Positions 48,619-58,755 of a stretch of DNA of 64,000 nt are shown here, in pieces. Below the pieces are notes generated by a model. It made no database searches. It worked only from the letters and a program-made list of their open reading frames with translations, and had not been told where the DNA came from. The DNA comes from Flavobacterium sp. (GTDB lineage Bacteria > Bacteroidota > Bacteroidia > Flavobacteriales > Flavobacteriaceae): assembly GCA_015234525.1 (NCBI GenBank), contig JADGMX010000041.1, positions 248,001 through 312,000 of the forward strand. The letters run 5' to 3'. Each line of letters begins with the position of its first letter. Within the stretch, counting starts at the first letter, position 1. The translations under genes were made by a program, and so were the position numbers.

Positions 48619-49191
48619 TTATAATTTTTGTGGAATCCACTTAATTTCTTCGGCGCCGAGCTCGGTAGTCAACATCCGTGCCAGCACAAACAGGTAGTCT
48701 GAGAGCCGGTTTAGGTACTTGATAACGCGTGGATCCACGGGTTCAATCTCGTTTAATCTAACCGTTAATCGCTCTGCCCGGCGGCAAATGCAACGCGCCA
48801 CATGACAAGTTGACACGGTAATATGACCACCCGGAAGGACAAAATGCGTCATGGGTTTCAGCTTATTCTCCATTGTATCCATTTGCATTTCAAGAGCTTC
48901 GATATCAGAGTCAGTTACCAGCGGAATATTTAATCGGGGTTTCCCGTTTTTCAAAACTTCTTTTTCGGGCGGAGTTGCCAGAATTGCGCCAAGGGTAAAC
49001 AGCAAATGCTGAATATGTGTCAGGAAATTTTTGTGTTCAGGCGCGATATTGTGGTCTCGCAGCAATCCGATATACGAATTAAGTTCATCGACTGTGCCAT
49101 AACTCTCGATTCGGATGTTGTGTTTGGCAACGCGTGTTCCGCCAAAAAGTGCGGTGGTGCCGTCATCGCCGGTTTTAGTATAGATCTTCAT
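48619..49191 (-). CDS. ATP:cob(I)alamin adenosyltransferase (PduO type)
   Basis: [86 protein letters not shown]. Confidence 0.94.
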   Translation of the reverse strand: MKIYTKTGDDGTTALFGGTRVAKHNIRIESYGTVDELNSYIGLLRDHNIAPEHKNFLTHIQHLLFTLGAILATPPEKEVLKNGKPRLNIPLVTDSDIEALEMQMDTMENKLKPMTHFVLPGGHITVSTCHVARCICRRAERLTVRLNEIEPVDPRVIKYLNRLSDYLFVLARMLTTELGAEEIKWIPQKL

Positions 49192-49895
49192 TAATGTGTG
49201 GTAATATTTGGATTTGCGTTGTCGCTTTCGATAAGTCCGTCGCGAAGTCGGATGATTCGGTGCGCATAAGCCGCGATATCTTCCTCGTGCGTAACCAAAA
49301 TAACGGTGTTTCCCTGTTTGTGAATGTCGTTAAAAAGGTTCATAATTTCGACTGAAGTTTTACTGTCGAGGTTTCCCGTAGGCTCATCCGCCAGAATAAT
49401 CGAAGGCCGATTGACCAGCGCCCGAGCGACAGCTACACGTTGACGTTGCCCGCCGGAAAGCTGGTTTGGCTGGTGATCCATCCGGTCTGAGAGGTTGACT
49501 TGCTTCAGCACTTCGGTGGCACGTGCATTTCGCTCCGATTTCGAGTAGCCTGCATAAATCATCGGCAGCGCTACGTTGTCGAGCGCAGTTGTTCGTGGCA
49601 AAAGATTAAAGGTCTGAAAAACAAATCCGATTTCTTTATTGCGGATTTCGGCGAGTTCATCATCCGACATTTGGCTGACGTGTTTTCCGTTGAGAATGTA
49701 TTCACCTGAAGTTGGCGTGTCTAAACAACCCAGAAGGTTCATTAAAGTTGACTTCCCCGAACCCGATGGTCCCATCAAAGCCACATATTCGCCTTTATTT
49801 ATTTGTAGGTTAATACCTTTTAATACATAAACGGTTTCGTTGCCAAGAATAAAGTCGCGTTTAATATCGGTAATCTCGATAAGAGGCTTTTCCAT
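49191..49895 (-). CDS. ABC transporter ATP-binding protein (LolD/MacB type)
   Basis: [63 protein letters not shown]. Confidence 0.93.
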   Translation of the reverse strand: MEKPLIEITDIKRDFILGNETVYVLKGINLQINKGEYVALMGPSGSGKSTLMNLLGCLDTPTSGEYILNGKHVSQMSDDELAEIRNKEIGFVFQTFNLLPRTTALDNVALPMIYAGYSKSERNARATEVLKQVNLSDRMDHQPNQLSGGQRQRVAVARALVNRPSIILADEPTGNLDSKTSVEIMNLFNDIHKQGNTVILVTHEEDIAAYAHRIIRLRDGLIESDNANPNITTH

Positions 49896-50082
49896 AGAAA
49901 AAATTTGGGCTAAAAATACGGATTAATATTCTGAAAGAGTCAGGCTGTCATTAGTTTTTAATTGATTATCTGCAGCTGGAGCAAAAATCTTAGTACTAAA
50001 TTATTCTTAATCTTTTGCGGGATCAAGTTCATTTTGGCAAGTTATTTCCTAATTTTATAAGTAACTAATTAAATCAACAACT

Positions 50083-50748
50083 ATGAAATCTAAGAATTTA
50101 TTACTTGGCGTTGCTGTTCTTGCAGCGGGCTTTGCTTCATGTAAGAGTGAAGAAGAAAAAAGAATGGAACGATCAGTGGAAGTTTACACAACTTACGTTG
50201 ACTCGATCGGAAATGTAGCTGAAGCAGACGCGAGAGCGAACTGGGCTGCGATCGAAGCTGAATATGAGCGTCGTAATTCGGAGGCTGAAGCCGCACTTGC
50301 AACTATGGAAAATCGTGCTGAAGCTGAAAAGAGATTGGCTGAAAACAGAGCGCGTTACGAAGAGTTAAGAGCTAAATACGCGGTTCAGGAGGCTACCTCA
50401 GACAACGCATCTGGTGACAGAGCGACCTCGTTACGTTCAGCGTTCTTTGGTTCACAAATGGGTTCAGACATGAACTTTGATTGGGTAAACAAAGACAACA
50501 TCTTGAAAGTGTACAACGATTTCTATAACGAATTCGACGAAAACAAGGACAACTACAGCCGTGAGGATTTTGACGAAATCAAAGCGATGTACGAAGCTCT
50601 TGATGCTCGTAAGAACACGGTAGAAAAAGAAGGTCTTTCGTCTTCTGATAATCGTAAAATCGCAGAACTTAAGTTGAAATTTGCTCCGAAGTTCAAATGG
50701 AACAGAATGGGCGCGAAAGCAGACGAGAACGAAGATGCTAAAAAATAA
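50083..50748 (+). CDS. Putative lipoprotein of unknown function, coiled-coil rich
   Basis: MKSKNLLLGVAVLAAGFASCKSEEEKR lipobox; charged helical body. Confidence 0.75.
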   Translation: MKSKNLLLGVAVLAAGFASCKSEEEKRMERSVEVYTTYVDSIGNVAEADARANWAAIEAEYERRNSEAEAALATMENRAEAEKRLAENRARYEELRAKYAVQEATSDNASGDRATSLRSAFFGSQMGSDMNFDWVNKDNILKVYNDFYNEFDENKDNYSREDFDEIKAMYEALDARKNTVEKEGLSSSDNRKIAELKLKFAPKFKWNRMGAKADENEDAKK

Positions 50749-50765
50749 TCGTTTTCATATTTATT

Positions 50766-50801
50766 TCAGAAGAGCAGCCACTATGGTTGCTCTTTTTTTT
50801 A
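50766..50801 (+). terminator. Terminator AGAGCAGCCACTATGGTTGCTCTTTTTTTT
   Basis: AGAGCAGCC/GGTTGCTCT stem and T-tract. Confidence 0.8.
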
Positions 50802-50864
50802 ACGATACTTTTAAATAACGCGCCAAATTTTCCTCGTAACTTTAAGTAACAAAAAAAGTTAGCC

Positions 50865-51116
50865 ATGCCAAAGAAAGATCCGGGTCCGCAGGTTAAAAAC
50901 CCCGACCAATATGAAGCGTTAAAAGATAAAGGATACAGCAAACAAAAAGCAGCCAGAATTTCAAATAGTGAAGGCGCGGAAAAACGAGGCGGCAAATCAA
51001 AATCTTACGAAGATCAGACCAAGCAGGAGATTTACGACGAGGCCAAAAAAGTGGGTATCGAAGGTCGCTCTAAAATGACCAAAGCCGAATTGATCAAAGC
51101 GCTGCGAAACAACTAA
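50865..51116 (+). CDS. Small basic protein with C-terminal Rho-N/SAP-like motif (DUF7218-like)
   Basis: KDPGPQVKNPDQYEALKDKGYSKQKAARISNSEGAEKRGGKSKSYEDQTKQEIYDEAKKVGIEGRSKMTKAELIKALRNN. Confidence 0.75.
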   Translation: MPKKDPGPQVKNPDQYEALKDKGYSKQKAARISNSEGAEKRGGKSKSYEDQTKQEIYDEAKKVGIEGRSKMTKAELIKALRNN

Positions 51117-51899
51117 TCACGTTCGCACCACAAAGTGCTCTTTGACTTGTTCCTGCCTAAAGAACACCAGTCCCCATTGATAAGTGTCGATGGTAACGGT
51201 GACTTTTGGATGAATTTTTATCTGTTCCCAGGCTTCGGTCATGCCTTCAGACCAATGTATGTCGTCAAATATCCAAACCGAATCATTGTGCGCGGTCTTT
51301 AACAATAAATCAAAATAGGTCAGTGTCGCGTCTTTTTGGTGATTGCCATCAAAATAGATCAGATCAAATTTGTTGTTCTCTTCAAGTGTGCTCAACACCG
51401 GTCCGAATTCGCCCACAACAATCTGTACATTGTCGACGCCTGACGCTTGCAAATTCTCAAATGCAACTTTTGCAGTTTCCCGGCAGCCTTCAATCGAAAT
51501 CACATGGCGATTTTTACCACTGGCAAGGCACACCGTAGCAAGGCCAACCGAAGTTCCGAGTTCCAGGATGCTTTTCGAATTAAAATACCGAACAAGCCGA
51601 GCCAATAATTCGGATCGCTTTGCTGAGATTCCCGCGTTCCTGGCAATCTGGCCTACTTTGCGGCTGTTCGACCGGAAAACACGTGAACCCGCTCCAAAAT
51701 CGGAAACTTCGATCGTAGTTTCAGACCCAAGTAAACGTTGTCGGTATTTCCTAATGAGTTCGTATTCCGGATATTGTTTTTTATCATAAAAACACTTAGT
51801 CGCCAAATCAAAGAGGAAAGGCGAATGCAAGCCGTGCTCATTCACTGACCGCGATAAAAATCGCAAATACGACTTTATATGAAAAATCGCATTTCTCAC
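51117..51899 (-). CDS. Class I SAM-dependent O-methyltransferase-like protein
   Basis: SILELGTSVGLATVCLASG, VISIEGCRETAKVAFENLQASG, FDLIYFDGNHQKDATLTYFDLLL. Confidence 0.88.
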   Translation of the reverse strand: MRNAIFHIKSYLRFLSRSVNEHGLHSPFLFDLATKCFYDKKQYPEYELIRKYRQRLLGSETTIEVSDFGAGSRVFRSNSRKVGQIARNAGISAKRSELLARLVRYFNSKSILELGTSVGLATVCLASGKNRHVISIEGCRETAKVAFENLQASGVDNVQIVVGEFGPVLSTLEENNKFDLIYFDGNHQKDATLTYFDLLLKTAHNDSVWIFDDIHWSEGMTEAWEQIKIHPKVTVTIDTYQWGLVFFRQEQVKEHFVVRT

Positions 51900-53761
51900 T
51901 AACCTTCCATTTTGGCCGAAAGCTCAAACCAGCGTTCTTCCTTGCTTTCCATTTTCTGGATGATTGTCTGAAGTTCGTTAGCGCGCATTTCGATGTCGGC
52001 GTCCGCTACTTTTCCTTCCGAAAAAAGCGCTTCTATCCGCACTTTCTCTTGTTCGAGTTCCTTGATCTCTTTTTCGATCTTTTGAAATTCTTTCTGCTCG
52101 TTAAAGGTCAGATTCCCGGTCGGATTGTTTTGCTTCCAGGCCTTTTTCTCAACTTTGTTGTCTTCTTTTTGCTGAATGTCGGCGCTGTCTTCATAAGCAC
52201 GGAAATCGGAATAGTTGCCCGGAAAATCCTCAACTTCACCATTTCCCCTAAACACAAAAAGGTGATCGACAATTTTATCCATAAAATATCGGTCGTGCGA
52301 CACAACCAGTAAACATCCCGGATAATCCAAAAGGAAACTCTCAAGAACGTTCAGCGTCACAATGTCAAGATCGTTTGTCGGCTCATCCAAAATCAAAAAG
52401 TTCGGATTCTGGATCAAAACCGTACATAAGTACAATCGCTTAAGCTCACCACCACTCAGTTTTTCAACATAATCGTGCTGTTTTTTGCGGTCGAATAAAA
52501 ATCGTTCAAGAAGTTGTCCGGCCGAGATCGTTCTGCCTTTCATCAGCGGAATATACTCGCCGTACTCCTTTATCACGTCGATGACTTTTTGCATCGGCTT
52601 CGGATTGATTCCGCTTTGTGTATAATATCCGATCTTGATCGTCTCGCCAACCACAACTTTACCCGAGTCAGGCGGAATTGTCCCTGTAATCAAATTCAGA
52701 AATGTCGACTTCCCCGTTCCATTTTTGCCGATAATCCCGATCCGCTCGCCACGCTGAAAATCAAAACTGAAATTATCAAGTATCACCCGGTCCGTAAATC
52801 GCTTGCTGATTTTGTGAAGTTCAATGATTTTGCTACCCATTCGCTCCATGTTGATCTCAAGCTCAACCTGGTTTTCTTTCCGGCGACTTTCTGCTTTCTG
52901 CTTGATGACGAAAAAATCGTCCTGACGCGACTTAGATTTGGTGGTTCGTGCTTTTGGTTGACGACGCATCCACTCGAGCTCTTTTACAAACAAGTTTTGT
53001 GCCTTGTCAATACTCGCGTTTTCAGACGCAATCCGCTGTTCTTTCTTCTCTAAATAATACGAGTAATTACCTTTATATTGATACAGTTTTCCGTTGTCGA
53101 GTTCAATGATTTCATTACATACGCGCTCAAGGAAAAACCGGTCGTGCGTTACCATAAAAAGTGTAATGTTCTCCTTGGCGAAATAACTTTCAAGCCATTC
53201 GATCATCTCAAGATCAAGGTGGTTGGTTGGTTCATCAAGTATCAAAAGGTCTGGCCGACTAATCAAGATAATCGCAAGTGACAGTCGCTTTTTCTGACCA
53301 CCAGACATGTTTTTGACCTTGAGTTTGAAATCTTCAAGCTTCAGTTTAAACAAAATCTGTTTGAATTGCGTCTCAAAATCCCACGCATTATGCTGATCCA
53401 TCCGGTCAAACGCAAGCTGATACGCTTCAGCATCATCCGGATTTTCAAGCGCTTTTTCATATTGCTCAATCACTTTCAGAACTTCGTTATCCGACGCAAA
53501 GATGCTTTCCTCAACCGTAAGTTCGTCCTGCAAATTCGGCACTTGCGACAAAAACGCCATTTTAATGTCTTTCCGAATCACAACTTGACCTGAATCGGGT
53601 TCATCTTCGCCATTAATAATGTTCATTATAGTGGTCTTTCCCGAACCATTTTTCGCGATAAACGCAATTTTTTGATCTTTATTTATACCAAATGACACGT
53701 TCTCAAACAGGGTACGCTCGCCAAACGACTTCGAAATATTTTCTACAGAAAGGTAATTCAC
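51899..53761 (-). CDS. ABC-F family ATP-binding protein (second)
   Basis: SFGERTLFENVSFGINKDQKIAFIAKNGSGKTTIMNII, SGGQKKRLSLAIILISRPDLLILDEPTNHLD; GTG start at 53761 inferred from TACTTTTG box. Confidence 0.9.
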   Translation of the reverse strand: MNYLSVENISKSFGERTLFENVSFGINKDQKIAFIAKNGSGKTTIMNIINGEDEPDSGQVVIRKDIKMAFLSQVPNLQDELTVEESIFASDNEVLKVIEQYEKALENPDDAEAYQLAFDRMDQHNAWDFETQFKQILFKLKLEDFKLKVKNMSGGQKKRLSLAIILISRPDLLILDEPTNHLDLEMIEWLESYFAKENITLFMVTHDRFFLERVCNEIIELDNGKLYQYKGNYSYYLEKKEQRIASENASIDKAQNLFVKELEWMRRQPKARTTKSKSRQDDFFVIKQKAESRRKENQVELEINMERMGSKIIELHKISKRFTDRVILDNFSFDFQRGERIGIIGKNGTGKSTFLNLITGTIPPDSGKVVVGETIKIGYYTQSGINPKPMQKVIDVIKEYGEYIPLMKGRTISAGQLLERFLFDRKKQHDYVEKLSGGELKRLYLCTVLIQNPNFLILDEPTNDLDIVTLNVLESFLLDYPGCLLVVSHDRYFMDKIVDHLFVFRGNGEVEDFPGNYSDFRAYEDSADIQQKEDNKVEKKAWKQNNPTGNLTFNEQKEFQKIEKEIKELEQEKVRIEALFSEGKVADADIEMRANELQTIIQKMESKEERWFELSAKMEG

Positions 53762-53775
53762 AATATGTTTTTTTG

Positions 53776-53783
53776 CAAAAGTA
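53776..53783 (-). promoter_or_regulatory. -7 box TACTTTTG upstream of second ABC-F gene
   Basis: CAAAAGTA on + strand; about 15 nt upstream of GTG 53761. Confidence 0.55.
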
Positions 53784-53832
53784 CGCATTAAGATGCGATT
53801 TATTTTCAGGAGCAGTAACTCGCTCATTCACT

Positions 53833-53905
53833 TCGGCCAATGTCCCGCTTTTGCCTTTATCTTGCCGCTAATCGCGACAAGGATATCGGCTCAATCGGGG
53901 CTAGG
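53833..53905 (+). repeat. Dispersed structured intergenic element, class I copy (j)
   Basis: TCGGCCAATGTCCCGCTTTTGCCTTTATCTTGCCGC...GCGACAAGGATATCGGCTCAATCGGGGCTAGG. Confidence 0.78.
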
Positions 53906-53964
53906 TTTTAAACTCCCGATTGCTGTTTGAATCGGGCAAGTTCGCATCGTTCCACCCAAATTCC

Positions 53965-54786
53965 CTATTTGAATGACGCTTCTGGTTTGCGCTTCATCCG
54001 GAGTTTATCGTAAATCTCAACATATTCAGGAATCTCGGTTCCCATAATTCTGTCCCAAAATCTAAAGTATAGGCCGTAATTTCCGTTGAACCTGCTATGA
54101 TGCAAATTGTGATGCGTTGAGGTATTGATAATTGAGAATATCGCGGTCTTCCGAACAAATTTCGGCATGATCTCATACCCCAAGTGACCATAAACATTAA
54201 TCACAAAACTCGATGCGGTAAAAAGCAACACCGTTAAATCATGCATCGGCAGTAAAAATAGTAACGGCACCAGGACCAATCCTTCGCCTATGGCTTCAAG
54301 CCAATGAAACGAATACGAGGCAAACGGCGTCGGATTAATGCTTTTATGATGGACCAAATGCGCGTGCTTGTAAATTTTTGGATGGTGCATCAATCGGTGC
54401 ATCCAATAAAAATACGTATCGTGAATTATCAAACTCAGCGCTAAACTTGCACCAATCCACCAAATCGGATAGTCACCGACTTCTGAATACGCCTGAGTGT
54501 AATCGCGCAACGGCGTGGCCAGCAGCAGAAATGCAATTATCGCAAAAATTAGAGTACTGCTTGCGGAGTGAACGATCTCACGGATAAAATCCTTTCGTTT
54601 CGCCGCTCGCTTTTGAATCTTTTGCAATCTGAATTTGTCAGAGAACAAATTGTAAAAAATTAGAAATGCGATTCCCGCAATCAGAAAATACCTTGCAGCC
54701 GATTCAAAAAGTATTGCTGCAAAAATTAAAAATCCGTCTTCCATGACTTTGCTTTTTAGGGCAAAATTATCGGTGATGTGGGCCAT
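53965..54786 (-). CDS. Sterol desaturase / fatty acid hydroxylase family protein
   Basis: His motifs HDTYFYWMHRLMHH, HAHLVHHKS, HNLHHSRFNGNYGLYFRFWDRIMGTE. Confidence 0.92.
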   Translation of the reverse strand: MAHITDNFALKSKVMEDGFLIFAAILFESAARYFLIAGIAFLIFYNLFSDKFRLQKIQKRAAKRKDFIREIVHSASSTLIFAIIAFLLLATPLRDYTQAYSEVGDYPIWWIGASLALSLIIHDTYFYWMHRLMHHPKIYKHAHLVHHKSINPTPFASYSFHWLEAIGEGLVLVPLLFLLPMHDLTVLLFTASSFVINVYGHLGYEIMPKFVRKTAIFSIINTSTHHNLHHSRFNGNYGLYFRFWDRIMGTEIPEYVEIYDKLRMKRKPEASFK

Positions 54787-54806
54787 GGCGAGTTAACAAA
54801 AGCTAA

Positions 54807-55397
54807 TTAATCTTTTCGATTGGCAATTCTTTTCCGAATCCGACTAAGCGAAACCGGCGTAATTCCGAGCATCGAGGCAATGTGCTTATCGGCAACCCGA
54901 TTTACAATGTCCATTTTCTCGTCGACAAGTTTAATATATCGCTGCTCGGGTGAAAGCAGTACAAAATCTTCAAGCATTTGAAGCGCACCGCCAAGCATCG
55001 ACATCAAAACCGATTTCCGAACCGATTCAAATTTGGGATTTTCCTCCATCGCTTTTTCAACCAAAGCATAATCAAGTTCGAGAATCGTGGTGGACTCAAT
55101 CGCCTGATATGCAAATTTTGACGGCTGATTAAAAATAATCGTATCGTGCGAGCCAACAAACTGATCTTCCCACCGAAGCAGTAACGTAGCTTGTTCACCG
55201 TTGTCTTTCTCGGCAAACGCCCGAATCAATCCTTTCTCGATAAAGGCCAGCATCCGGCTCCGATCACCAATTGAAATATAGGTTTCACCAGCGTTTAGTT
55301 GCCTCGGACTCGCTTTTGCAAACAATTCAGAAATATCTTCTAATGTGAGTTCATCAGAGAGTTCGGCGAAATCTTGTAATAATTCGGTTGACAACAT
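54807..55397 (-). CDS. Crp/Fnr family transcriptional regulator
   Basis: cNMP-binding-like RQLNAGETYISIGDRSRMLAFIEKGLIRAF; C-terminal IASMLGITPVSLSRIRKRI. Confidence 0.88.
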   Translation of the reverse strand: MLSTELLQDFAELSDELTLEDISELFAKASPRQLNAGETYISIGDRSRMLAFIEKGLIRAFAEKDNGEQATLLLRWEDQFVGSHDTIIFNQPSKFAYQAIESTTILELDYALVEKAMEENPKFESVRKSVLMSMLGGALQMLEDFVLLSPEQRYIKLVDEKMDIVNRVADKHIASMLGITPVSLSRIRKRIANRKD

Positions 55398-55544
55398 TAA
55401 GTATTCATTTTTTTAAAAATACAAAAAGTTACAATGTCAAATTGTCATTTTAAGATGCCATTTTTTCCGAAATTTTCCACTGGCATTTCATTTGTATTTC
55501 GGCGGGCGTCAATGAATTAACGTATAACTTAAAAGTATATAGCT

Positions 55545-55985
55545 ATGAACTTGGTAAAACGAAACAACAGCTCAAGTAATTTATTTCCGGCATTAATGGA
55601 AGAATTCTTCAGACCGGATTGGATGGGCGGAAGTCAGAATTTAAACACGCTTACGGTTCCGCCGGTAAATATAAGAGAAACGGAAACCACTTTTGAAGTC
55701 GAGTTGTCGGCACCCGGATTTAACAAAGATATATTTCAGATTGAGATCGACAACGACTTGTTGAGCATTTCAGCTGAGATTAAAACTGAAAACACCACCG
55801 AAGAAGAAGGTAAATTTACAAGAAGAGAGTTTTCATCTTCGTCGTTCAAGCGATCGTTCAAACTTCCTGAAACCGTAAATCAGGATGAAATTAATGCGGG
55901 TTACGAAAATGGAATTTTAAGGGTGACTCTTCCAAAAAGAGAAGAAGCACTTCCTAAACCTAAACGTTCAATCAGCATTTCATAA
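55545..55985 (+). CDS. Hsp20/alpha-crystallin family small heat shock protein
   Basis: PPVNIRETETTFEVELSAPGFNKDIFQIEIDNDLLSISAE...YENGILRVTLPKREE. Confidence 0.94.
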   Translation: MNLVKRNNSSSNLFPALMEEFFRPDWMGGSQNLNTLTVPPVNIRETETTFEVELSAPGFNKDIFQIEIDNDLLSISAEIKTENTTEEEGKFTRREFSSSSFKRSFKLPETVNQDEINAGYENGILRVTLPKREEALPKPKRSISIS

Positions 55986-56004
55986 GTTGCCATTTTACTA
56001 ACAA

Positions 56005-56030
56005 GAGCGCCGTTACGGCGCTTTTTTTTT
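56005..56030 (+). terminator. Terminator AAGAGCGCCGTTACGGCGCTTTTTTTTT
   Basis: Strong GC stem and T-tract after hsp20. Confidence 0.85.
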
Positions 56031-56072
56031 GACCGCAATTGTCTTTTCTGCGGTTTGGCTTATCTTTACCGC

Positions 56073-57215
56073 ATGCAGCTTTCGGTAATCATTCTTAACT
56101 ATAATGTAAGGCACTTCCTTCATCAATGCATTGATAGTGTTTCAAAGGCATTGATCGGAATCAACGCAGAGATTATCGTCGTCGATAACAATTCGCCCGA
56201 CGATAGTTGTCAGATCGTTAAGCAATTTTTCCCCAATGTGATTCTTGTCGAGAATAAAGAAAACGCCGGATTTCCGAAAGGGAATAATATTGGTGTTTCT
56301 ATCGCAAAAGGCGAACAAATCTGCATTCTAAATCCGGATACGGTTGTCGCAGAAGATACTTTTAGTAAAATTCTCAGCTTTGTTGCAAATCGCGAAAACA
56401 TGGGAATTGTCGGTGCAAAACTCGTAGATGGGCGTGGAAATTTCCTTCCTGAATCCAAACGCGGAACGCCAACGCCTTTCGTGGCCGTGACAAAGATTGC
56501 TGGGTTGTACAGCGTTTTTCCAAATCTGAAATTACTGAATCAATACTACGCCGGGCATTTAAATCACAATCAAACCGGAAAAGTCGATATTCTTGTCGGC
56601 GCTTTTATGGTGATGAAACGTGACTTATATTTAGAAGTTGGTGGTTTCGACGAGGATTGCTTTATGTATTCAGACGACATTGATCTTTCGTACACTGTTT
56701 TAAAAGCAGGTAAAGAAAATTTTTATTATCCTGAAACAACCGTAATCCATTACAAAGGTGAAAGCACGGTAAAGGACGAAAGTTATATCCGCCGATTTAG
56801 TGAAGCCATGAATTTCTTTTATAGGAAGCATTTCCGGCCGTCACCTTTTTTTAATGCGATGATGAAGATCGGGGCTTATGTTTTTGCTGTTGCCAAGTCA
56901 AAGAAAAAAGTCAAAACCCGCGATGTTTCAAATTACTTGCTGCTTTCTGAGGATGCGAATTTGAAGAATCGACTTGAAAAGCATCTCAAACTGAAGGTTG
57001 AAATCATATCTATTGATCAAATTCACCATAAAATCTTACTCGGCTTAAATCCCGAAATCATTTTTGATACGAGATCGATCCGCTACGGCGATATCATCAA
57101 AATAATGTCGGATTATGGCAAATTGAATGTGACTTTTAAAAATTTACATACTGATGCCGGGTTTTTAATCGGCAGTAATTCGAGTGACGACCGCGGTCAG
57201 GTGATCCAAATTTGA
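56073..57215 (+). CDS. Glycosyltransferase family 2 protein
   Basis: LSVIILNYNVRHFLHQCIDSV, IIVVDNNSPDDS, NAGFPKGNNIGVSIAKG, GGFDEDCFMYSDDIDLSYTVLKAG. Confidence 0.93.
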   Translation: MQLSVIILNYNVRHFLHQCIDSVSKALIGINAEIIVVDNNSPDDSCQIVKQFFPNVILVENKENAGFPKGNNIGVSIAKGEQICILNPDTVVAEDTFSKILSFVANRENMGIVGAKLVDGRGNFLPESKRGTPTPFVAVTKIAGLYSVFPNLKLLNQYYAGHLNHNQTGKVDILVGAFMVMKRDLYLEVGGFDEDCFMYSDDIDLSYTVLKAGKENFYYPETTVIHYKGESTVKDESYIRRFSEAMNFFYRKHFRPSPFFNAMMKIGAYVFAVAKSKKKVKTRDVSNYLLLSEDANLKNRLEKHLKLKVEIISIDQIHHKILLGLNPEIIFDTRSIRYGDIIKIMSDYGKLNVTFKNLHTDAGFLIGSNSSDDRGQVIQI

Positions 57216-57248
57216 TCGCACACTAAACCTAAACCTTTGTCGAAAATT

Positions 57249-57256
57249 TATCTTTG
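57249..57256 (+). promoter_or_regulatory. -7 box TATCTTTG upstream of E2 gene
   Basis: Matches TAnnTTTG, 66 nt upstream of ATG. Confidence 0.45.
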
Positions 57257-57321
57257 TAAGGTCAGAGCTAATATTTTTTAGTATTTTCGCACTGAAATCA
57301 ACAATTTCTACGTTTCTCATT

Positions 57322-58665
57322 ATGGCAAGATTTGAATTAAAGTTACCAAAAATGGGTGAAAGTGTCGCAGAAGCTACCATCACCAATTGGCTAAAGGAAG
57401 TTGGCGACCACATCGACGCTGATGAGGCTGTCCTGGAAATCGCTACCGATAAAGTTGACAGCGAAGTTCCATCTGAAGTTTCAGGAAAACTTGTCGAGAA
57501 ACTTTTTGAAAAGGACGATCTGGTTCAGGTTGGCCAAACCATTGCAATCATCGAGGTTGAAGGTGGAGTAGTGGTTGACGCCCCTTCGGCAGAGCCCGCT
57601 TCGGTAACTGAAATTGAAAAGACAGTTGAAGCAGCAAAGTCATATACTGCCGCACCGGTCGCAATTAATCAGGACTTTTCGAAATCAGAAAAATTCTATT
57701 CGCCGCTAGTTAAAAATATTGCTAAAGAAGAAGGTGTTTCTATCGAAGAACTCGATAGCATCAGCGGAACCGGTAGTGAAGGACGAGTGACCAAAAACGA
57801 TATCCTCGAATACCTGTCAAAACGCAAAAACGGCCAAGTGGCACAAACGCCACCGCCTGTTGCAGCAGCTCCTGAAGCGAAAACACAACAACCTTCGGCG
57901 CCTAAAGCATCGTCTGCACCAGCTCCGGCAAAACCAGCTCCGGTGTCCGTAAACGGCCAGGACGAAATTGTCGAGATGGACCGAATGCGAAAGTTGATCT
58001 CTGGATACATGGTTCAATCGCTTCAAACATCAGCTCACGTACAGTCTTTTATTGAAGTCGACGTGACAGCAATCTGGGATTGGCGCGAGAAAAACAAAAA
58101 TGTATTTGAAAAACGTGAAGGCGAAAAACTCACCTTTACACCAATATTCATGGAAATCGTAGCAAAAGCGCTAAAAGATTTCCCGATGATGAACATTTCG
58201 GTTGATGGCGAGTACATCGTCAAGAAGAAAAATATAAACCTCGGAATGGCAGCTGCACTTCCAAACGGAAACCTGATTGTACCGGTAATCAAGAACGCCG
58301 ATCAGCTGAACCTACTCGGAATGGCAAAAGCCGTAAACGATTTAGGAGCTCGTGCTAAAGCCGGAAAATTAAAGCCGGACGACACTCAGGGTGGAACGTA
58401 CACCGTGACTAACGTTGGAACTTTTGGCAGCGTATTCGGAACACCGATCATTAACCAACCGCAAGTAGGAATTCTTGCTCTTGGTGCGATCAGAAAAGTG
58501 CCGGCTGTTATTGAAACTCCGGAAGGTGATTTTATCGGAATCCGCAAAAAAATGTTCCTGTCACATAGTTATGACCATCGCGTTGTTGATGGCGCGCTAG
58601 GCGGAAGTTTCGTAAAGCGCGTTGCCGAATACATGGAAGCATTCGACGAGAACAGAAGCATATAA
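57322..58665 (+). CDS. 2-oxo acid dehydrogenase complex E2 (dihydrolipoyl acyltransferase)
   Basis: Lipoyl EIATDKVDSEVPSE; E3-binding SPLVKNIAKEEGVSIEELDSISGTGSEGRVTKNDIL; catalytic SYDHRVVDGALGG. Confidence 0.95.
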   Translation: MARFELKLPKMGESVAEATITNWLKEVGDHIDADEAVLEIATDKVDSEVPSEVSGKLVEKLFEKDDLVQVGQTIAIIEVEGGVVVDAPSAEPASVTEIEKTVEAAKSYTAAPVAINQDFSKSEKFYSPLVKNIAKEEGVSIEELDSISGTGSEGRVTKNDILEYLSKRKNGQVAQTPPPVAAAPEAKTQQPSAPKASSAPAPAKPAPVSVNGQDEIVEMDRMRKLISGYMVQSLQTSAHVQSFIEVDVTAIWDWREKNKNVFEKREGEKLTFTPIFMEIVAKALKDFPMMNISVDGEYIVKKKNINLGMAAALPNGNLIVPVIKNADQLNLLGMAKAVNDLGARAKAGKLKPDDTQGGTYTVTNVGTFGSVFGTPIINQPQVGILALGAIRKVPAVIETPEGDFIGIRKKMFLSHSYDHRVVDGALGGSFVKRVAEYMEAFDENRSI

Positions 58666-58668
58666 TTT

Positions 58669-58699
58669 GAGAAGCGGACAATTAGTCCGCTTTTTTTTT
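58669..58699 (+). terminator. Terminator GAGAAGCGGACAATTAGTCCGCTTTTTTTTTG
   Basis: GCGGAC/GTCCGC stem and T-tract. Confidence 0.85.
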
Positions 58700-58755
58700 G
58701 CACTTGTTTTACCAACGGCAGAAAAAAAATTATATTTGAGTATTAAAGTCTTGCT

